A DNA stretch of 64,000 bases from Acidovorax sp. GW101-3H11 (GCF_001633105.1 NZ_LUKZ01000035.1:8959-72958), one strand, 5' to 3'. Counted from the first letter of the stretch, positions 18,882 to 27,940 are shown. A program made the numbers and translations. Notes: generated by a model not told the origin, from the letters alone.

Positions 18882-19703
18882 ATGACCGCTGTTGCCCACG
18901 CCCCCTCCACCACTGTTCCAGCCCTGTTCGTATCGCATGGCGCGCCGCTGTTTGCGGTGGATGCCGGTACCACCGGCCCCGCGCTCACGCAGTGGGGCCA
19001 GGGCCTGAAGGCGCAATACCCCGGCCTGCGCGGTGTGGTGGTGATGTCGCCGCACTGGATGGCGCGCTCGGTGCAGGTGATGACCGGCCCGCAGCCTGCC
19101 ACCTGGCATGACTTTGGCGGCTTTCCGCCCGCGCTGTACGAGCTGCAGTACCCCGCCCCCGGCTCGCCCGCGCTGGCGCAAGAGGTGCTGGGCCTGCTGC
19201 AGGCGGCTGGTGTGGCCGCGCAGGGTGATGCCGCGCGCCCCTTTGACCATGGCGCCTGGGTGCCGCTGATGCATTTGTTCCCCGAGGCCGATGTGCCCGT
19301 GGTGCAGGTGGCCCTGCCCGTGGGCGCGGGCCCGGCCGAGGTGTATGCGCTGGGCGCCGCCTTGCGCAGCCTGCGCGCCCAGGGCGTGCTGGTGCTGGGC
19401 TCGGGCAGCATGACGCACAACCTGGCCGAGTTTTTTGGCGGCGAGCGTGCGCCCGCGCCCTATGTGCTGGAGTTCAGCCGCTGGATCGAAGCCGCGCTGG
19501 CCCGTGGCGACATGGCGGCGCTGCTCAACTACCGCAGCCAGGCGCCCCACGCCCACCGCGCGCACCCCACCGAAGACCACTTTTTGCCCATCTTCTTTGC
19601 GCTGGGTGCGGCGGGCGACGACCTGCACGCAAACTACTTGAGCCGCGAGGTGATGTACAGCATGCTGTCGATGGATGCGTTTGCGCTGGAGCCGGTGCAT
19701 TGA
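18882..19703 (+). CDS. DODA-type extradiol ring-opening dioxygenase
   Basis: This protein of about 273 residues is in the LigB / 4,5-DOPA-dioxygenase-like family. Metal-binding candidates are His in FVSHGAPLFAVDAG, His in VVMSPHWMARSVQVM, His in FDHGAWVPLMHLFPEADVPVVQV and the region GSGSMTHNLAEFF. The usual length is about 260, so the gene is complete. ATG at 18882 gives the normal N-terminus, although the frame is open further upstream. Natural substrates of bacterial members are often unknown catechol-like compounds. It stands alone, 52 bp before an esterase gene. Confidence 0.9.
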   Translation: MTAVAHAPSTTVPALFVSHGAPLFAVDAGTTGPALTQWGQGLKAQYPGLRGVVVMSPHWMARSVQVMTGPQPATWHDFGGFPPALYELQYPAPGSPALAQEVLGLLQAAGVAAQGDAARPFDHGAWVPLMHLFPEADVPVVQVALPVGAGPAEVYALGAALRSLRAQGVLVLGSGSMTHNLAEFFGGERAPAPYVLEFSRWIEAALARGDMAALLNYRSQAPHAHRAHPTEDHFLPIFFALGAAGDDLHANYLSREVMYSMLSMDAFALEPVH

Positions 19704-19755
19704 TGCTGCATCGGTCCTGCATTTTCTAAGTCAAAACTGCCCCTGGCGCCTGTCT

Positions 19756-20406
19756 ATGCTCAATCTACCGCTCACATTTTTGCAGCGCACCGCTGCCGCC
19801 ACCACGCCCCGCCCCTGGCTGTTGGTGCTGATGCACGGTGTGGGCAGCAACGAGCAGGATCTGTTCAGCCTGTCGCCGCAAATCCCCGAGCGCTTTCATG
19901 TGCTGAGCCTGCGCGCGCCGTTCCGCATGGGGCCGGGCTCGCATGCGTGGTTTGATTTTTCCATCGAGCCCAATGGCGACCGCTCCATCAACGAAGAGCA
20001 AGAGGCCCAAAGCCGCGCCCTGGTGGCTCAGGCGGTGGAGTCTGCCGCCGAGCAACTGGGCATTCCGCCCGAGCGGGTGGTGGTGGGCGGCTTCAGCCAG
20101 GGCGGCATCATGGCGCTGTCGCTGCTGCTGACAAAGCCCGCGCTGATGCACGCCGGCCTGGTGTGGCACAGCCGCCTGCTGCCACAGGTGGTGCCCCTGA
20201 CGGCCCCGGCCGATGCGCTGCGGGGCAAGCGGCTGTGGCTGAGCCATGGCACCCACGACAACGTGATCCCCCTGGCCAACGCCCTGGCCATTGCGCACCA
20301 CATGGCGCCGCTGCCGGTGGCGGTGACGTACCACGAGTTCCCCAGCGCGCACGAGATTCGGCCGTCGGAGCTGGCGGCCACGGTGACGTGGCTGGAGTCG
20401 CTCTGA
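19756..20406 (+). CDS. phospholipase/carboxylesterase family alpha/beta hydrolase
   Basis: This 216-residue serine hydrolase has the nucleophile in GGFSQGGIMALSLLL, the acid in SHGTHDNVIPLANA and the histidine in FPSAHEIRPSEL. LVLMHGVGSNEQDLFSL forms the oxyanion-hole region. The family hydrolyses short acyl esters. The start at 19756 gives the compact N-terminus. It follows the dioxygenase gene in the same direction, so the two may be co-transcribed. Confidence 0.9.
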   Translation: MLNLPLTFLQRTAAATTPRPWLLVLMHGVGSNEQDLFSLSPQIPERFHVLSLRAPFRMGPGSHAWFDFSIEPNGDRSINEEQEAQSRALVAQAVESAAEQLGIPPERVVVGGFSQGGIMALSLLLTKPALMHAGLVWHSRLLPQVVPLTAPADALRGKRLWLSHGTHDNVIPLANALAIAHHMAPLPVAVTYHEFPSAHEIRPSELAATVTWLESL

Positions 20407-20433
20407 CCACGCCGACCGCGTTCTGAGCGAAGC

Positions 20434-20901
20434 TCACACCGGCAGCGCCATGGTGCGCTTCACTTCCTTGAGCGAAAAGCTTGTCGAAATCTCGCGCACC
20501 CCCGGCAGGCTGCGTACATGGGTGCGCACGTATTCGGCAAACGATTCCAGGTCGGCCGCCACCACTTCCAGCTGGTAGTCGTAGCGGCCCGAGAGGTTGT
20601 GGCACGACAGCACCTGGGGCATGGCCATCACCTCGCGCTCCAGGGCCGAGGTGGTCTCGGCCGTGTGGTCGTGCAGCGCCAGTTGCACAAAGCCCAGCAC
20701 ACCCCAGCCCACGCGCTGGCGGTGCAGGTGGGCGTGGTAGCCCGCAATCACCCCGGCTTCTTCCAGCGCCCGCACGCGCCGCCAGCATGGCGAGGTGGAC
20801 AGCGACACCGCCTCGGCCAGGTCGCCCACGGTGGCGCGACCGTCGCGCTGCAGGGCGTTGAGCAGGGTGCGGTCCACGGGGTCGAGCGGGTAGGGATGCA
20901 T
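20434..20901 (-). CDS. mdeR: Lrp/AsnC-family regulator of methionine catabolism (MdeR-like)
   Basis: This 155-residue Lrp-type regulator has an N-terminal winged helix (LDPVDRTLLNALQRDGRATVGDLAEAVSLSTSPCWRRVRALEEAGVI) and a C-terminal ligand-binding RAM domain (YDYQLEVVAADLESF). It is divergent from a methionine gamma-lyase gene. That is the position of mdeR in the known Pseudomonas putida mdeR-mdeA-mdeB cluster, where the product activates mdeAB in response to methionine. The start is ATG 20901. Two symmetric operator-like sites lie in the 148-bp shared gap. Confidence 0.85.
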   Translation of the reverse strand: MHPYPLDPVDRTLLNALQRDGRATVGDLAEAVSLSTSPCWRRVRALEEAGVIAGYHAHLHRQRVGWGVLGFVQLALHDHTAETTSALEREVMAMPQVLSCHNLSGRYDYQLEVVAADLESFAEYVRTHVRSLPGVREISTSFSLKEVKRTMALPV

Positions 20902-20924
20902 AGTGGTCGGGTGGTGAGGATTTT

Positions 20925-20980
20925 GGGCAAATTTTGCCCTTTGGATTGATTTTTGAGGCAAAGAAGGCGAAATTTTGCCT
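20925..20980. promoter_or_regulatory. pair of Lrp-type operator palindromes
   Basis: GGGCAAATTTTGCCC (20925-20939) is a perfect 7-bp-arm palindrome, and AGGCGAAATTTTGCCT (20965-20980) is a near copy. Their centres are about 40 bp apart (close to four helical turns), on the same face of the DNA. They lie between divergent mdeR and mdeA, so they are the probable binding sites of the Lrp-type regulator. Confidence 0.75.
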
Positions 20981-21049
20981 GTCGATGAGTTCAAGAATCT
21001 CCGCATCCGACCCGCATCCTGTCTGTGGTCGGCCCACCAGGAGACACGC

Positions 21050-22354
21050 ATGACCCGCACCACCGACCGCAGCCCCGCCACCGGCTTCAGCACCCGCGCC
21101 ATCCACCACGGCTACAACCCGGCCGACCACCAGGGCGCGCTGGTGCCGCCCATCCACACCTCGGCCACCTATGCTTTCCCCGATGTGGCCTACGGCGCGC
21201 GCTGCTTTGCGGGCCAGGAGCCCGGCTACTTCTATACCCGCATCGCCAACCCCACGCTGGCGCTGCTCGAAGGGCGGCTGGCGGCGCTGGAAGAAGGCGC
21301 TGGCGCGGTGGTGTTTGGCTCGGGCATGGGCGCCATCACGGCCACGCTGTGGTCCATGCTGGAGCCGGGCGACGAGATCCTGGCCGACCTCACGCTCTAC
21401 GGCTGCACCTTCTCGTTCTTGCACCATGGCTTGGGCCGCTTTGGCGTGACGGTGCGCCATGTGGACATGACCGACCCCGCCCGCGTGGCCGAGGCGCTGA
21501 CCGCCAAGACCCGCGTGCTCTACCTCGAAACCCCCGCCAACCCCAACATGCGCCTGGTGGACATCGCTGCCGTGTCGGCCCTGGCCCACGCCCAGGGGGC
21601 CAAGGTGGTGGTGGATAACACCTACTGCACGCCCTATCTGCAGCAGCCGCTGCTACTCGGTGCCGATGTGAGCGTGCACTCCATGACCAAGTACCTGGGC
21701 GGCCATGGCGATCTGACCGCAGGCGCGGCGGTGTTTGCCGATGCCGAGCTGGCCCAGCGCGTGCGCCTGTACGGCCTGAAAGACATGACCGGCGCCGTGA
21801 TGTCGGCACAAGACGCCCACCTGGTGATGCGCGGCCTGAAAACCCTGGCGCTGCGCATGGACCGCCACTGCCAAAGCGCGCAGAAGGTGGCCGAATTCAT
21901 CGCCGCCCACCCGGCTGCGGCGGCCGTGCACTACCCCGGCCTGCCCAGCTTTGCGCAGCACGCGCTGGCAAAGCAGCAGATGCGTCAGATGGGCGGGATG
22001 ATCGCTTTTGAGCTGCGCGGCGGCCTGCAGGCGGGCGTGCGCTTCATGGACGCGCTGCAGCTCGTCACCCGCGCCGTGAGCCTGGGCGATGCCGAAACCC
22101 TGGCCCAGCACCCGGCCAGCATGACGCATTCCACCTACACACCCGAGCAGCGCGCCGCCCACGGCATTGCCGAAGGCCTGGTGCGCCTGTCGGTGGGGTT
22201 GGAAGACCTGGACGACCTGCTGGCCGACATCGGCCAGGCGTTGGACCTGGCCCACGCCATGGACCTCAGTGCTGGCATCAGCGCTGGCATCCACGCCGGG
22301 CTCAGCCCCGAGCGTGTGGCAGCGGCAGAGCCGTCTTGTAGCGCACCTGCTTGA
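21050..22354 (+). CDS. mdeA: L-methionine gamma-lyase
   Basis: This 434-residue PLP enzyme splits methionine into methanethiol, ammonia and 2-oxobutyrate. The PLP lysine is Lys214 in [14 protein letters not shown]. Cys119 in [14 protein letters not shown] is the cysteine that distinguishes methionine gamma-lyases from other Cys/Met-metabolism PLP enzymes. LKDMTGAV and the C-terminal [33 protein letters not shown] also match the P. putida enzyme closely. CAGGAGAC stands before ATG 21050. The C-terminus runs about 30 residues beyond the family norm and overlaps the convergent Lrp gene by 53 bp. The product 2-oxobutyrate is the expected substrate of the MdeB-like enzyme downstream. Confidence 0.95.
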   Translation: MTRTTDRSPATGFSTRAIHHGYNPADHQGALVPPIHTSATYAFPDVAYGARCFAGQEPGYFYTRIANPTLALLEGRLAALEEGAGAVVFGSGMGAITATLWSMLEPGDEILADLTLYGCTFSFLHHGLGRFGVTVRHVDMTDPARVAEALTAKTRVLYLETPANPNMRLVDIAAVSALAHAQGAKVVVDNTYCTPYLQQPLLLGADVSVHSMTKYLGGHGDLTAGAAVFADAELAQRVRLYGLKDMTGAVMSAQDAHLVMRGLKTLALRMDRHCQSAQKVAEFIAAHPAAAAVHYPGLPSFAQHALAKQQMRQMGGMIAFELRGGLQAGVRFMDALQLVTRAVSLGDAETLAQHPASMTHSTYTPEQRAAHGIAEGLVRLSVGLEDLDDLLADIGQALDLAHAMDLSAGISAGIHAGLSPERVAAAEPSCSAPA

Positions 22355-22775
22355 GCGCGAAGCTGGAGCGGATTTTTTCCAGCCCCGGGATCGGCGAAAG
22401 CTGCTCCAGGATGAAGCGCTCCAGCGCCGCAATGTCGGGCAACGCCACGCGGATGAGGTAGTCGGAGTCGCCGCTCATCAGGTAGCACTCCATCACCTCG
22501 TCGTGCTCGGCAATGCGCCGCTCAAAGTCGGCCAGCGCCTCCTTGTTCTGCGTTTTCAGGCTGATGCTGATGAACACATTGAGCCCCAGCCCCAGCGCCG
22601 CCGCGTTGGCCAGCGCCACATAGCGGGCGATCACGCCCGCCGCCTCCAGCGCCTTGACCCGCGCCAGGCAGGGCGAAGGCGACAAGTGCACGCGCCGCGC
22701 CAGCTCCACGTTGGAGAGCGAACCATCGGCCTGCAACTCGGCCAGAATGCGCAGATCGGTCACGTCAAGCTTCAT
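22302..22775 (-). CDS. second Lrp/AsnC-family regulator
   Basis: This 157-residue Lrp-type protein has an N-terminal winged helix ([47 protein letters not shown]) and a RAM domain ([25 protein letters not shown]). It sits between mdeA and mdeB, convergent with the former (53-bp overlap) and divergent from the latter (103-bp gap). Its position makes it a candidate regulator of mdeB. In the published P. putida cluster mdeA and mdeB are adjacent, so this gene is an insertion relative to that layout. Confidence 0.88.
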   Translation of the reverse strand: MKLDVTDLRILAELQADGSLSNVELARRVHLSPSPCLARVKALEAAGVIARYVALANAAALGLGLNVFISISLKTQNKEALADFERRIAEHDEVMECYLMSGDSDYLIRVALPDIAALERFILEQLSPIPGLEKIRSSFALKQVRYKTALPLPHARG

Positions 22776-22878
22776 ATGCTGTCATTTCTTTTTGATGCGG
22801 CATATTGTGCTTTTGAAGTCGCCAGAAATGCGCGTTTCGGCATCACATTTTTGCCCAACCCTTCTACAGTGTGCTCCC

Positions 22879-25557
22879 ATGAACGCCCCACTGCCCCCCC
22901 ACCTCCTCAGCCCCCAGGACACCCTGGCCGACATCGACCCGCAAGAGACCGCCGAATGGCGCGATGCCTTCCTGGCCCTGGTGGCCACCGAAGGCCCCGA
23001 GCGCGCGCGGTTTGTGCTGCAGGAGCTGGTGCGCCTGGCCCGCACCCAGCGCGTGGGCTGGCAGCCGCAGCTCAACACGCCGTATGTGAACACCGTGGCG
23101 GCCCAGGCGCAGCCCGCGTTTCCGGGCGACCTGGCGGTGGAAGAGCGCCTGGCGTCCATCATGCGCTGGAACGCGCTGGCCATGGTGGTGCGGGCGAATC
23201 AAGCGTATGGCGAGCTGGGCGGGCACATCGCCAGTTACGCCAGTGCGGCCGATTTGTTTGAGAGCGGCTTCAACCACTTCTTCCGCGCGCGCGAAGGCGT
23301 GGGCGAGGGCCAGCACCGGGGCGATCTGGTGTTCTTTCAACCGCACAGCGCGCCCGGCGTGTATGCGCGGGCGTTTCTGGAGGGGCACTTCACCGAGAAC
23401 GACCTGCAGCACTACCGGCAGGAAATCACCGCCCCCCACGCGGGCGCGCAGGGGCTGTCGAGCTACCCGCACCCCTGGCTGATGCCGGACTTCTGGCAGT
23501 TCCCCACCGGCTCCATGGGCATTGGCCCCATCAGCAGCATCTACCACGCGCGCTTCATGCGCTACCTCACGCACCGCAACCTGCTCGACTGCTCGGCGCG
23601 CAAAGTCTGGGGCGTGTTTGGCGACGGCGAGATGGACGAGCCCGAATCCATGAGCGCCCTGACCCTGGCCGCGCGCGAAGGCCTCGACAACCTGGTGTGG
23701 GTGGTTAACTGCAACCTGCAGCGCCTGGACGGCCCGGTGCGCGGCAACGGCCGCATCATCGACGAGCTGGAGCGCCTGTTTGCGGGCGCGGGCTGGAACG
23801 TGGTCAAGCTGGTCTGGGGCAGCGACTGGGACGGCCTGTTTGCCCGCGACCTCACCGGCGCGCTGGTGCGCACGCTGGAAGGCACGGTGGACGGCCAGAT
23901 GCAGACCTTCGCCGCCAAGGACGGCCGCTTCAACCGCGACAACTTCTTTGGCCAGAACCCCGAGCTGGCCGCGCTGGCCCAGGGCATGACGGACGAGCAG
24001 ATCGACCGCCTCAAGCGCGGCGGGCACGACCTGGTGAAGATCCATGCCGCCTATGCCGCAGCAAGCGCCCATAAGGGCCAGCCCACCGTGATCCTGGCCC
24101 ACACCAAAAAGGGCTACGGCATGGGCACGGCGGGGCAGGGCAAGATGACCACGCACAGCCAGAAGAAGCTGGACGACACCGACCTCATCGAATTCCGCAA
24201 CCGCTTCAACCTGCCGCTCACCGACGAGCAGGCGACCAGCCTGGCGTTCTACAAGCCTGCCGAAGACAGCCCGGAGATGCAATACCTGCGCCGTCACCGC
24301 CAGCAACTGGGCGGCTACCTGCCCCGGCGCCAGACGGACTGCGACGTGTTGCCCGTGCCGCCCCTGGCCAGCTACGCCCAGTTTGCGCTGCAGGCCGATG
24401 GCAAGGAGATGAGCACCACCATGGCCTTTGTGCGCATGCTGGGCACGCTGCTGAAGGACGCCACGTTAGGCCCGCGCATCGTGCCCATCGTGGCCGACGA
24501 GGCGCGCACCTTCGGCATGGCCAACCTGTTCAAGCAGGTCGGCATCTACAGCAGCGTGGGCCAGCGCTACGCGCCCGAGGACATCGGCTCGGTGCTGAGC
24601 TACCGCGAGGCGCTGGATGGGCAGATCCTCGAAGAAGGCATCAGCGAAGCGGGTGCGATTGCGAGCTGGACAGCAGCCGCCACCAGCTACAGCGTGCACG
24701 GCCTGGCCATGCTGCCGTTCTACATCTACTACTCGATGTTCGGCTTTCAGCGCGTGGGCGACGCCATCTGGGCCGCCGCTGACCAGCGCGCGCGCGGCTT
24801 TTTGCTGGGCGCCACCTCGGGCCGCACCACGCTGGGTGGCGAAGGCCTGCAGCACCAGGACGGCACCAGCCACCTCGTGGCCGCCACCATCCCTAACTGC
24901 AAGGCCTACGACCCGGCCTACGCAGGCGAGATGGCCGTGATCATCGACGCAGGCATGCGCGAGATGGTGACCGAGCAGCGCGACGTTTTCTACTACGTCA
25001 CGCTGATGAACGAGAACTACGCCCAACCCGACCTGCCCGCAGGTGCTGCAGACGGCGTCTTGCGTGGGTGCTATATATTTAGGAGCTATCAGGGCAATGT
25101 GGACGCGCGCAAAGGCCTGATTTCTTCCCAAAATGCCGTCACCCTGATGGGTTCCGGCGCCATCCTGACCGAGGTGGTCAAGGCCGCAGAACAACTCGCC
25201 AGCGACGGCCTGGATGTGACCGTGCTCAGCGTCACCAGCTGGAGCGAACTGGCCCGCGACGGCGTGGCCTGCGAACAGCGCGCGCTGGCGGGTGAAGAAG
25301 GGGTTGACCCCGGCACCCCCTGGCTTGCCACCCAACTGGCAGCCACCAGCGGGCCCGTGGTGGCTGCCACCGACTACGTGCGCGCCGTGCCCGAGACAGT
25401 GCGCGCATTTATCCCCGAAGGGCGCAAGTACATCACCCTGGGCACCGATGGCTTTGGCCGCAGCGACACGCGGGCTGCGCTGCGGGAGTTTTTTGGGGTG
25501 GATGCGCAGGCCGTGGCACGTGCTGCCCGCAGCGCGGTGGGGCGGCAAAAGGCATAA
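22879..25557 (+). CDS. mdeB: 2-oxo acid dehydrogenase E1 (MdeB / AceE-like)
   Basis: This 892-residue homodimeric thiamine-diphosphate E1 component is closely related to AceE. Signatures include HPWLMPDFWQFPTGSMG, GDGEMDEPESMSAL and NCNLQRLDGPVRGNG (ThDP binding), plus TKKGYGMGTAGQGKM and TLGTDGFGRSDTR. Next to methionine gamma-lyase it is most likely MdeB, which oxidises 2-oxobutyrate to propionyl-CoA. No E2 or E3 gene is present, so it must borrow them from the central complex. The segment CYIFRSYQGNVDARKGLISS is encoded by an inserted SIR repeat and makes this loop about ten residues longer than in E. coli AceE. A paralogous AceE function cannot be excluded. Confidence 0.9.
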   Translation: MNAPLPPHLLSPQDTLADIDPQETAEWRDAFLALVATEGPERARFVLQELVRLARTQRVGWQPQLNTPYVNTVAAQAQPAFPGDLAVEERLASIMRWNALAMVVRANQAYGELGGHIASYASAADLFESGFNHFFRAREGVGEGQHRGDLVFFQPHSAPGVYARAFLEGHFTENDLQHYRQEITAPHAGAQGLSSYPHPWLMPDFWQFPTGSMGIGPISSIYHARFMRYLTHRNLLDCSARKVWGVFGDGEMDEPESMSALTLAAREGLDNLVWVVNCNLQRLDGPVRGNGRIIDELERLFAGAGWNVVKLVWGSDWDGLFARDLTGALVRTLEGTVDGQMQTFAAKDGRFNRDNFFGQNPELAALAQGMTDEQIDRLKRGGHDLVKIHAAYAAASAHKGQPTVILAHTKKGYGMGTAGQGKMTTHSQKKLDDTDLIEFRNRFNLPLTDEQATSLAFYKPAEDSPEMQYLRRHRQQLGGYLPRRQTDCDVLPVPPLASYAQFALQADGKEMSTTMAFVRMLGTLLKDATLGPRIVPIVADEARTFGMANLFKQVGIYSSVGQRYAPEDIGSVLSYREALDGQILEEGISEAGAIASWTAAATSYSVHGLAMLPFYIYYSMFGFQRVGDAIWAAADQRARGFLLGATSGRTTLGGEGLQHQDGTSHLVAATIPNCKAYDPAYAGEMAVIIDAGMREMVTEQRDVFYYVTLMNENYAQPDLPAGAADGVLRGCYIFRSYQGNVDARKGLISSQNAVTLMGSGAILTEVVKAAEQLASDGLDVTVLSVTSWSELARDGVACEQRALAGEEGVDPGTPWLATQLAATSGPVVAATDYVRAVPETVRAFIPEGRKYITLGTDGFGRSDTRAALREFFGVDAQAVARAARSAVGRQKA
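25068..25134 (-). repeat. SIR dispersed repeat, in-frame copy inside mdeB
   Basis: In reverse orientation the copy reads GTGCTATATATTTAGG, AGCTATCAGGGCAATGTGG, ACGCGCGCAAAGGCC, TGATTTCTTCC, matching the reverse complement of the intergenic copies (CTATC, GCGC, GGCC, GAAAT blocks in the same order). It is read through without a stop. It is relatively AT-rich within a GC-rich gene. Confidence 0.7.
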
Positions 25558-25614
25558 GCCTGCGAGCGGGCCGCGCCCCGCGCGAGGTCACTTCGGGCGC
25601 CGAAGGACAGGTGC

Positions 25615-25740
25615 TCAGAAGACGGGGTGTAGTTGGCTCGGCACCAACAACCCCTGCACCCGCACCTCCAGCGCCTTGCGCGCTTGGGGATCTGCCACCC
25701 GGCCCAGCGGACCGCCCAGCAAACTTAGGGTCGAACACAT
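25615..25740 (-). CDS. very small open frame, possible gene remnant
   Basis: This 41-codon frame reads MCSTLSLLGGPLGRVADPQA and continues KALEVRVQGLLVPSQLHPVF. The wording looks protein-like rather than random, but there is no ribosome site and no known match. It may be the tail of a decayed gene between mdeB and the next small gene. Confidence 0.25.
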   Translation of the reverse strand: MCSTLSLLGGPLGRVADPQARKALEVRVQGLLVPSQLHPVF

Positions 25741-25800
25741 TGCCCAGCCTGTAGCAGCTTCCTAGAATGGGTTGCAACCGAGCAACTGCCGGAGGGCACC

Positions 25801-26034
25801 ATGGCACATGTCAGCTGGGACCACAACCCGCCTACCACCTGGACCGCGATGGTGGATGGGCAAGCGATCTGCTCCGTCAAGCGCAAAGACATCGGGGGGT
25901 GGACCGCCGCCTGGGAGGACGAGCGCCTGTGGCCCGCGCCGGCCCATCTGCCCAAGGCCATGCCCCAGCCGATGCGGTTCTTCAGCAGCCTGGAAGAGGC
26001 CCAGGCGGCGGTGGAGCAGGCGCTGTCGGCGTGA
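25801..26034 (+). CDS. small protein of unknown function
   Basis: The protein has 77 residues: MAHVSWDHNPPTTWTAMVDG, a central SVKRKDIGGWTAAWEDERLW and a helical C-terminus (FFSSLEEAQAAVEQALSA). CGGAGG lies before the ATG, a good ribosome site. The pattern of tryptophans and a final helix suggests a small compact cytoplasmic domain. I recognise no family. It is a single-gene unit convergent with the dehydratase gene. Confidence 0.65.
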   Translation: MAHVSWDHNPPTTWTAMVDGQAICSVKRKDIGGWTAAWEDERLWPAPAHLPKAMPQPMRFFSSLEEAQAAVEQALSA

Positions 26035-26070
26035 CGTCTTTTCAGGCTGGCGGGGCCGGGCGGGGGCCCG

Positions 26071-27045
26071 TCACCTCGCCACCAAGGCGCAAAACCGTGC
26101 CAGGTCCACGTTGCCGCCGCTGATGAGCACGCCCACGCGCTGGCCCTTGAGTTCGCTCTGCATGGCCCGTGCGGCGGCAAAACCAAGGCAACCGGTGGGC
26201 TCCACCACCAGCTTCATGCGCTCGGCAAAAAAGCGCATGGCATCCACCAGCTGCTCGTCCGTCACCGTGAGGATGTCGTCCACATCGCGGCGGATGATGG
26301 CGAAGGTGATGTGGCCCAGGTGCTGGGTTTGCGCACCATCGGCAATGGTGGTGGGCGTGTCGATGTGCACGATGGAACCGCTGCGGAACGACTGCTGTCC
26401 GTCGTTGCCCGCTGCGGGCTCCACGCCATAGAGTTTGGTCTGGGGCGACAGCGCCCGCGTGGCCAGGGCCGAGCCCGACAGCAGCCCGCCGCCGCCCAGG
26501 CACACAAAGAATGCATCCAGCGGGCCGACCTCCTCGAACAACTCCTTGGCGGCCGTGCCCTGGCCGGCCAACACATCCGCGTGGTCGTAGGGCGGGATCA
26601 GCGTGAGGCCATGGCGTTCGGCCAGGTCGCGGGTGAGCTGCTCGCGGTCCTGGGTGTAGCGGTCAAAGAACACCACCTGGGCGCCATAACCCTGCGTGGC
26701 GGCCACCTTGGCGGCGGGCGCGTCCTGCGGCATGAGGATGGTGGCTGGAATGCCCAGCTCGCGCGCGGCCAGCGCAATGCCCTGCGCGTGGTTGCCTGAG
26801 GAGAACGCGACCACCCCGGCCTTGCGCTGCGCGGGGCTGAACTGGGCGAGCGCGTTGTAGGCCCCTCGGAACTTGAACGCGCCCATGCGCTGCAGGTTCT
26901 CGCACTTGAAGAACACCTGGGCGCCAAATTCTTCGTTGACGGTGCGCGAGGTGAGCACCGGCGTGCGGTGGGCCACCCCTGCAATGCGGCCAGCGGCGGC
27001 CACCACATCGTCGTAGGTGGGGAGGGCGGGGAGGGTTGATGCCAT
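26071..27045 (-). CDS. threonine dehydratase / threo-3-hydroxyaspartate ammonia-lyase-like enzyme
   Basis: This 324-residue fold-type II PLP enzyme has the PLP lysine in RMGAFKFRGAYNAL, a substrate loop AFSSGNHAQGIALA and the phosphate-binding glycine stretch VCLGGGGLLSGSAL. It lacks the C-terminal ACT domain of biosynthetic IlvA, so it is a catabolic type: serine racemase, threonine dehydratase or 3-hydroxyaspartate dehydratase. The DauR/YheO-type regulator gene directly upstream, 69 bp away and in the same direction, is the arrangement I associate with 3-hydroxyaspartate dehydratases, but the substrate is not fixed by sequence alone. Confidence 0.85.
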   Translation of the reverse strand: MASTLPALPTYDDVVAAAGRIAGVAHRTPVLTSRTVNEEFGAQVFFKCENLQRMGAFKFRGAYNALAQFSPAQRKAGVVAFSSGNHAQGIALAARELGIPATILMPQDAPAAKVAATQGYGAQVVFFDRYTQDREQLTRDLAERHGLTLIPPYDHADVLAGQGTAAKELFEEVGPLDAFFVCLGGGGLLSGSALATRALSPQTKLYGVEPAAGNDGQQSFRSGSIVHIDTPTTIADGAQTQHLGHITFAIIRRDVDDILTVTDEQLVDAMRFFAERMKLVVEPTGCLGFAAARAMQSELKGQRVGVLISGGNVDLARFCALVAR

Positions 27046-27114
27046 GGTGAAGTCCGGGTGGGAAGTGGAAAAGTCAGATGCGGCGGGTGCGGCAGGCCGA
27101 GTTGTGGGGCCGTG

Positions 27115-27792
27115 TCATTTCACGTCGCCATACACCGTGGCGCGTGACACGCCCAGGTGCTGCGCCACGACCTCCATGGCGCGGCGCACCTCCAGGCTGC
27201 CCGATGCCTTGAGTTCGCGCAGCAGCGCACGTCGCTCGGCCGCCTTGAGCGCACGTGGCGCCGACGACAGCCGCGCCGCGAACTGGTCAATGCGCTGGCG
27301 GATGGCTTCGGCCCCGGCGGGGTCCAGCGATTCCTTGAGCCCCGTGTCGCCATCCGTGGCAGTGAACTGGCCCACCACGCTCTGCAGGCTGCGAAACAGC
27401 GTGAGGTCCACGTTTAGGCACAGCGCGGCGATGTAGTGGCCCGAGGCGTCCTTGATGCCCACCGAGGTGCTCTTGGCCGGGCGCCCGTCAGCGAACTGGT
27501 TGGCGTAGTTGGCGACCACCTGCGGATAGTCTGGGTCCGCGATGCGTGTGAGTCCCATCTCGGTGGTGGGGTCGCCCACCATGCGCCCCGACAGGTTGTT
27601 GTGGATGGCCAGGATGGAGTGCTTGGGGTCCAGCAGGTCGTGCACCACCACCTCGCAAAACGGTGCAAATGTGGCGGCGAGGCCTTGTGCAACCTGCTCG
27701 ATCTGCGAAAGCAGGGCGGCTTGTTCGGCTGTGCGCGCAGGTGTTCGCTGGCGGGTGCGGGGGCGGGCTGGCGCGGGGGCGTGTGCAGGCAT
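27115..27792 (-). CDS. YheO/DauR-family transcriptional regulator
   Basis: This 225-residue regulator has an N-terminal PAS-like YheO domain (FAPFCEVVVHDLLDPKHSILAIHNNLSGRMVGDP, then KSTSVGIKDASGHYIAALCLNVDL) and a C-terminal HTH (VRRAMEVVAQHLGVSRATVYGDVK). Family members respond to amino acids or related compounds. A perfect 10-bp-arm palindrome starts 7 bp upstream of its start codon, pointing to autoregulation. The downstream dehydratase gene is the likely target or co-transcribed partner. Confidence 0.88.
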   Translation of the reverse strand: MPAHAPAPARPRTRQRTPARTAEQAALLSQIEQVAQGLAATFAPFCEVVVHDLLDPKHSILAIHNNLSGRMVGDPTTEMGLTRIADPDYPQVVANYANQFADGRPAKSTSVGIKDASGHYIAALCLNVDLTLFRSLQSVVGQFTATDGDTGLKESLDPAGAEAIRQRIDQFAARLSSAPRALKAAERRALLRELKASGSLEVRRAMEVVAQHLGVSRATVYGDVK

Positions 27793-27798
27793 GGCGGC

Positions 27799-27822
27799 AA
27801 TTTATCCAGAATTGGATAAATT
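27799..27822. promoter_or_regulatory. operator palindrome upstream of the DauR-like gene
   Basis: The left arm AATTTATCCA and right arm TGGATAAATT are perfect inverse complements separated by GAAT. The site lies immediately before the regulator start codon (27792), in the position of an autoregulatory operator. Confidence 0.75.
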
Positions 27823-27940
27823 GTCAAAATGTGGACTTCTTGTCTTGGCGGTTGTTCATTGCATGTCCACACCGTCCTGGCATCGGCAAACAAAGGCAAT
27901 GCCTGTGGGGGCTTGTCACTCCCGGTGTGGCTTTGCCCCG

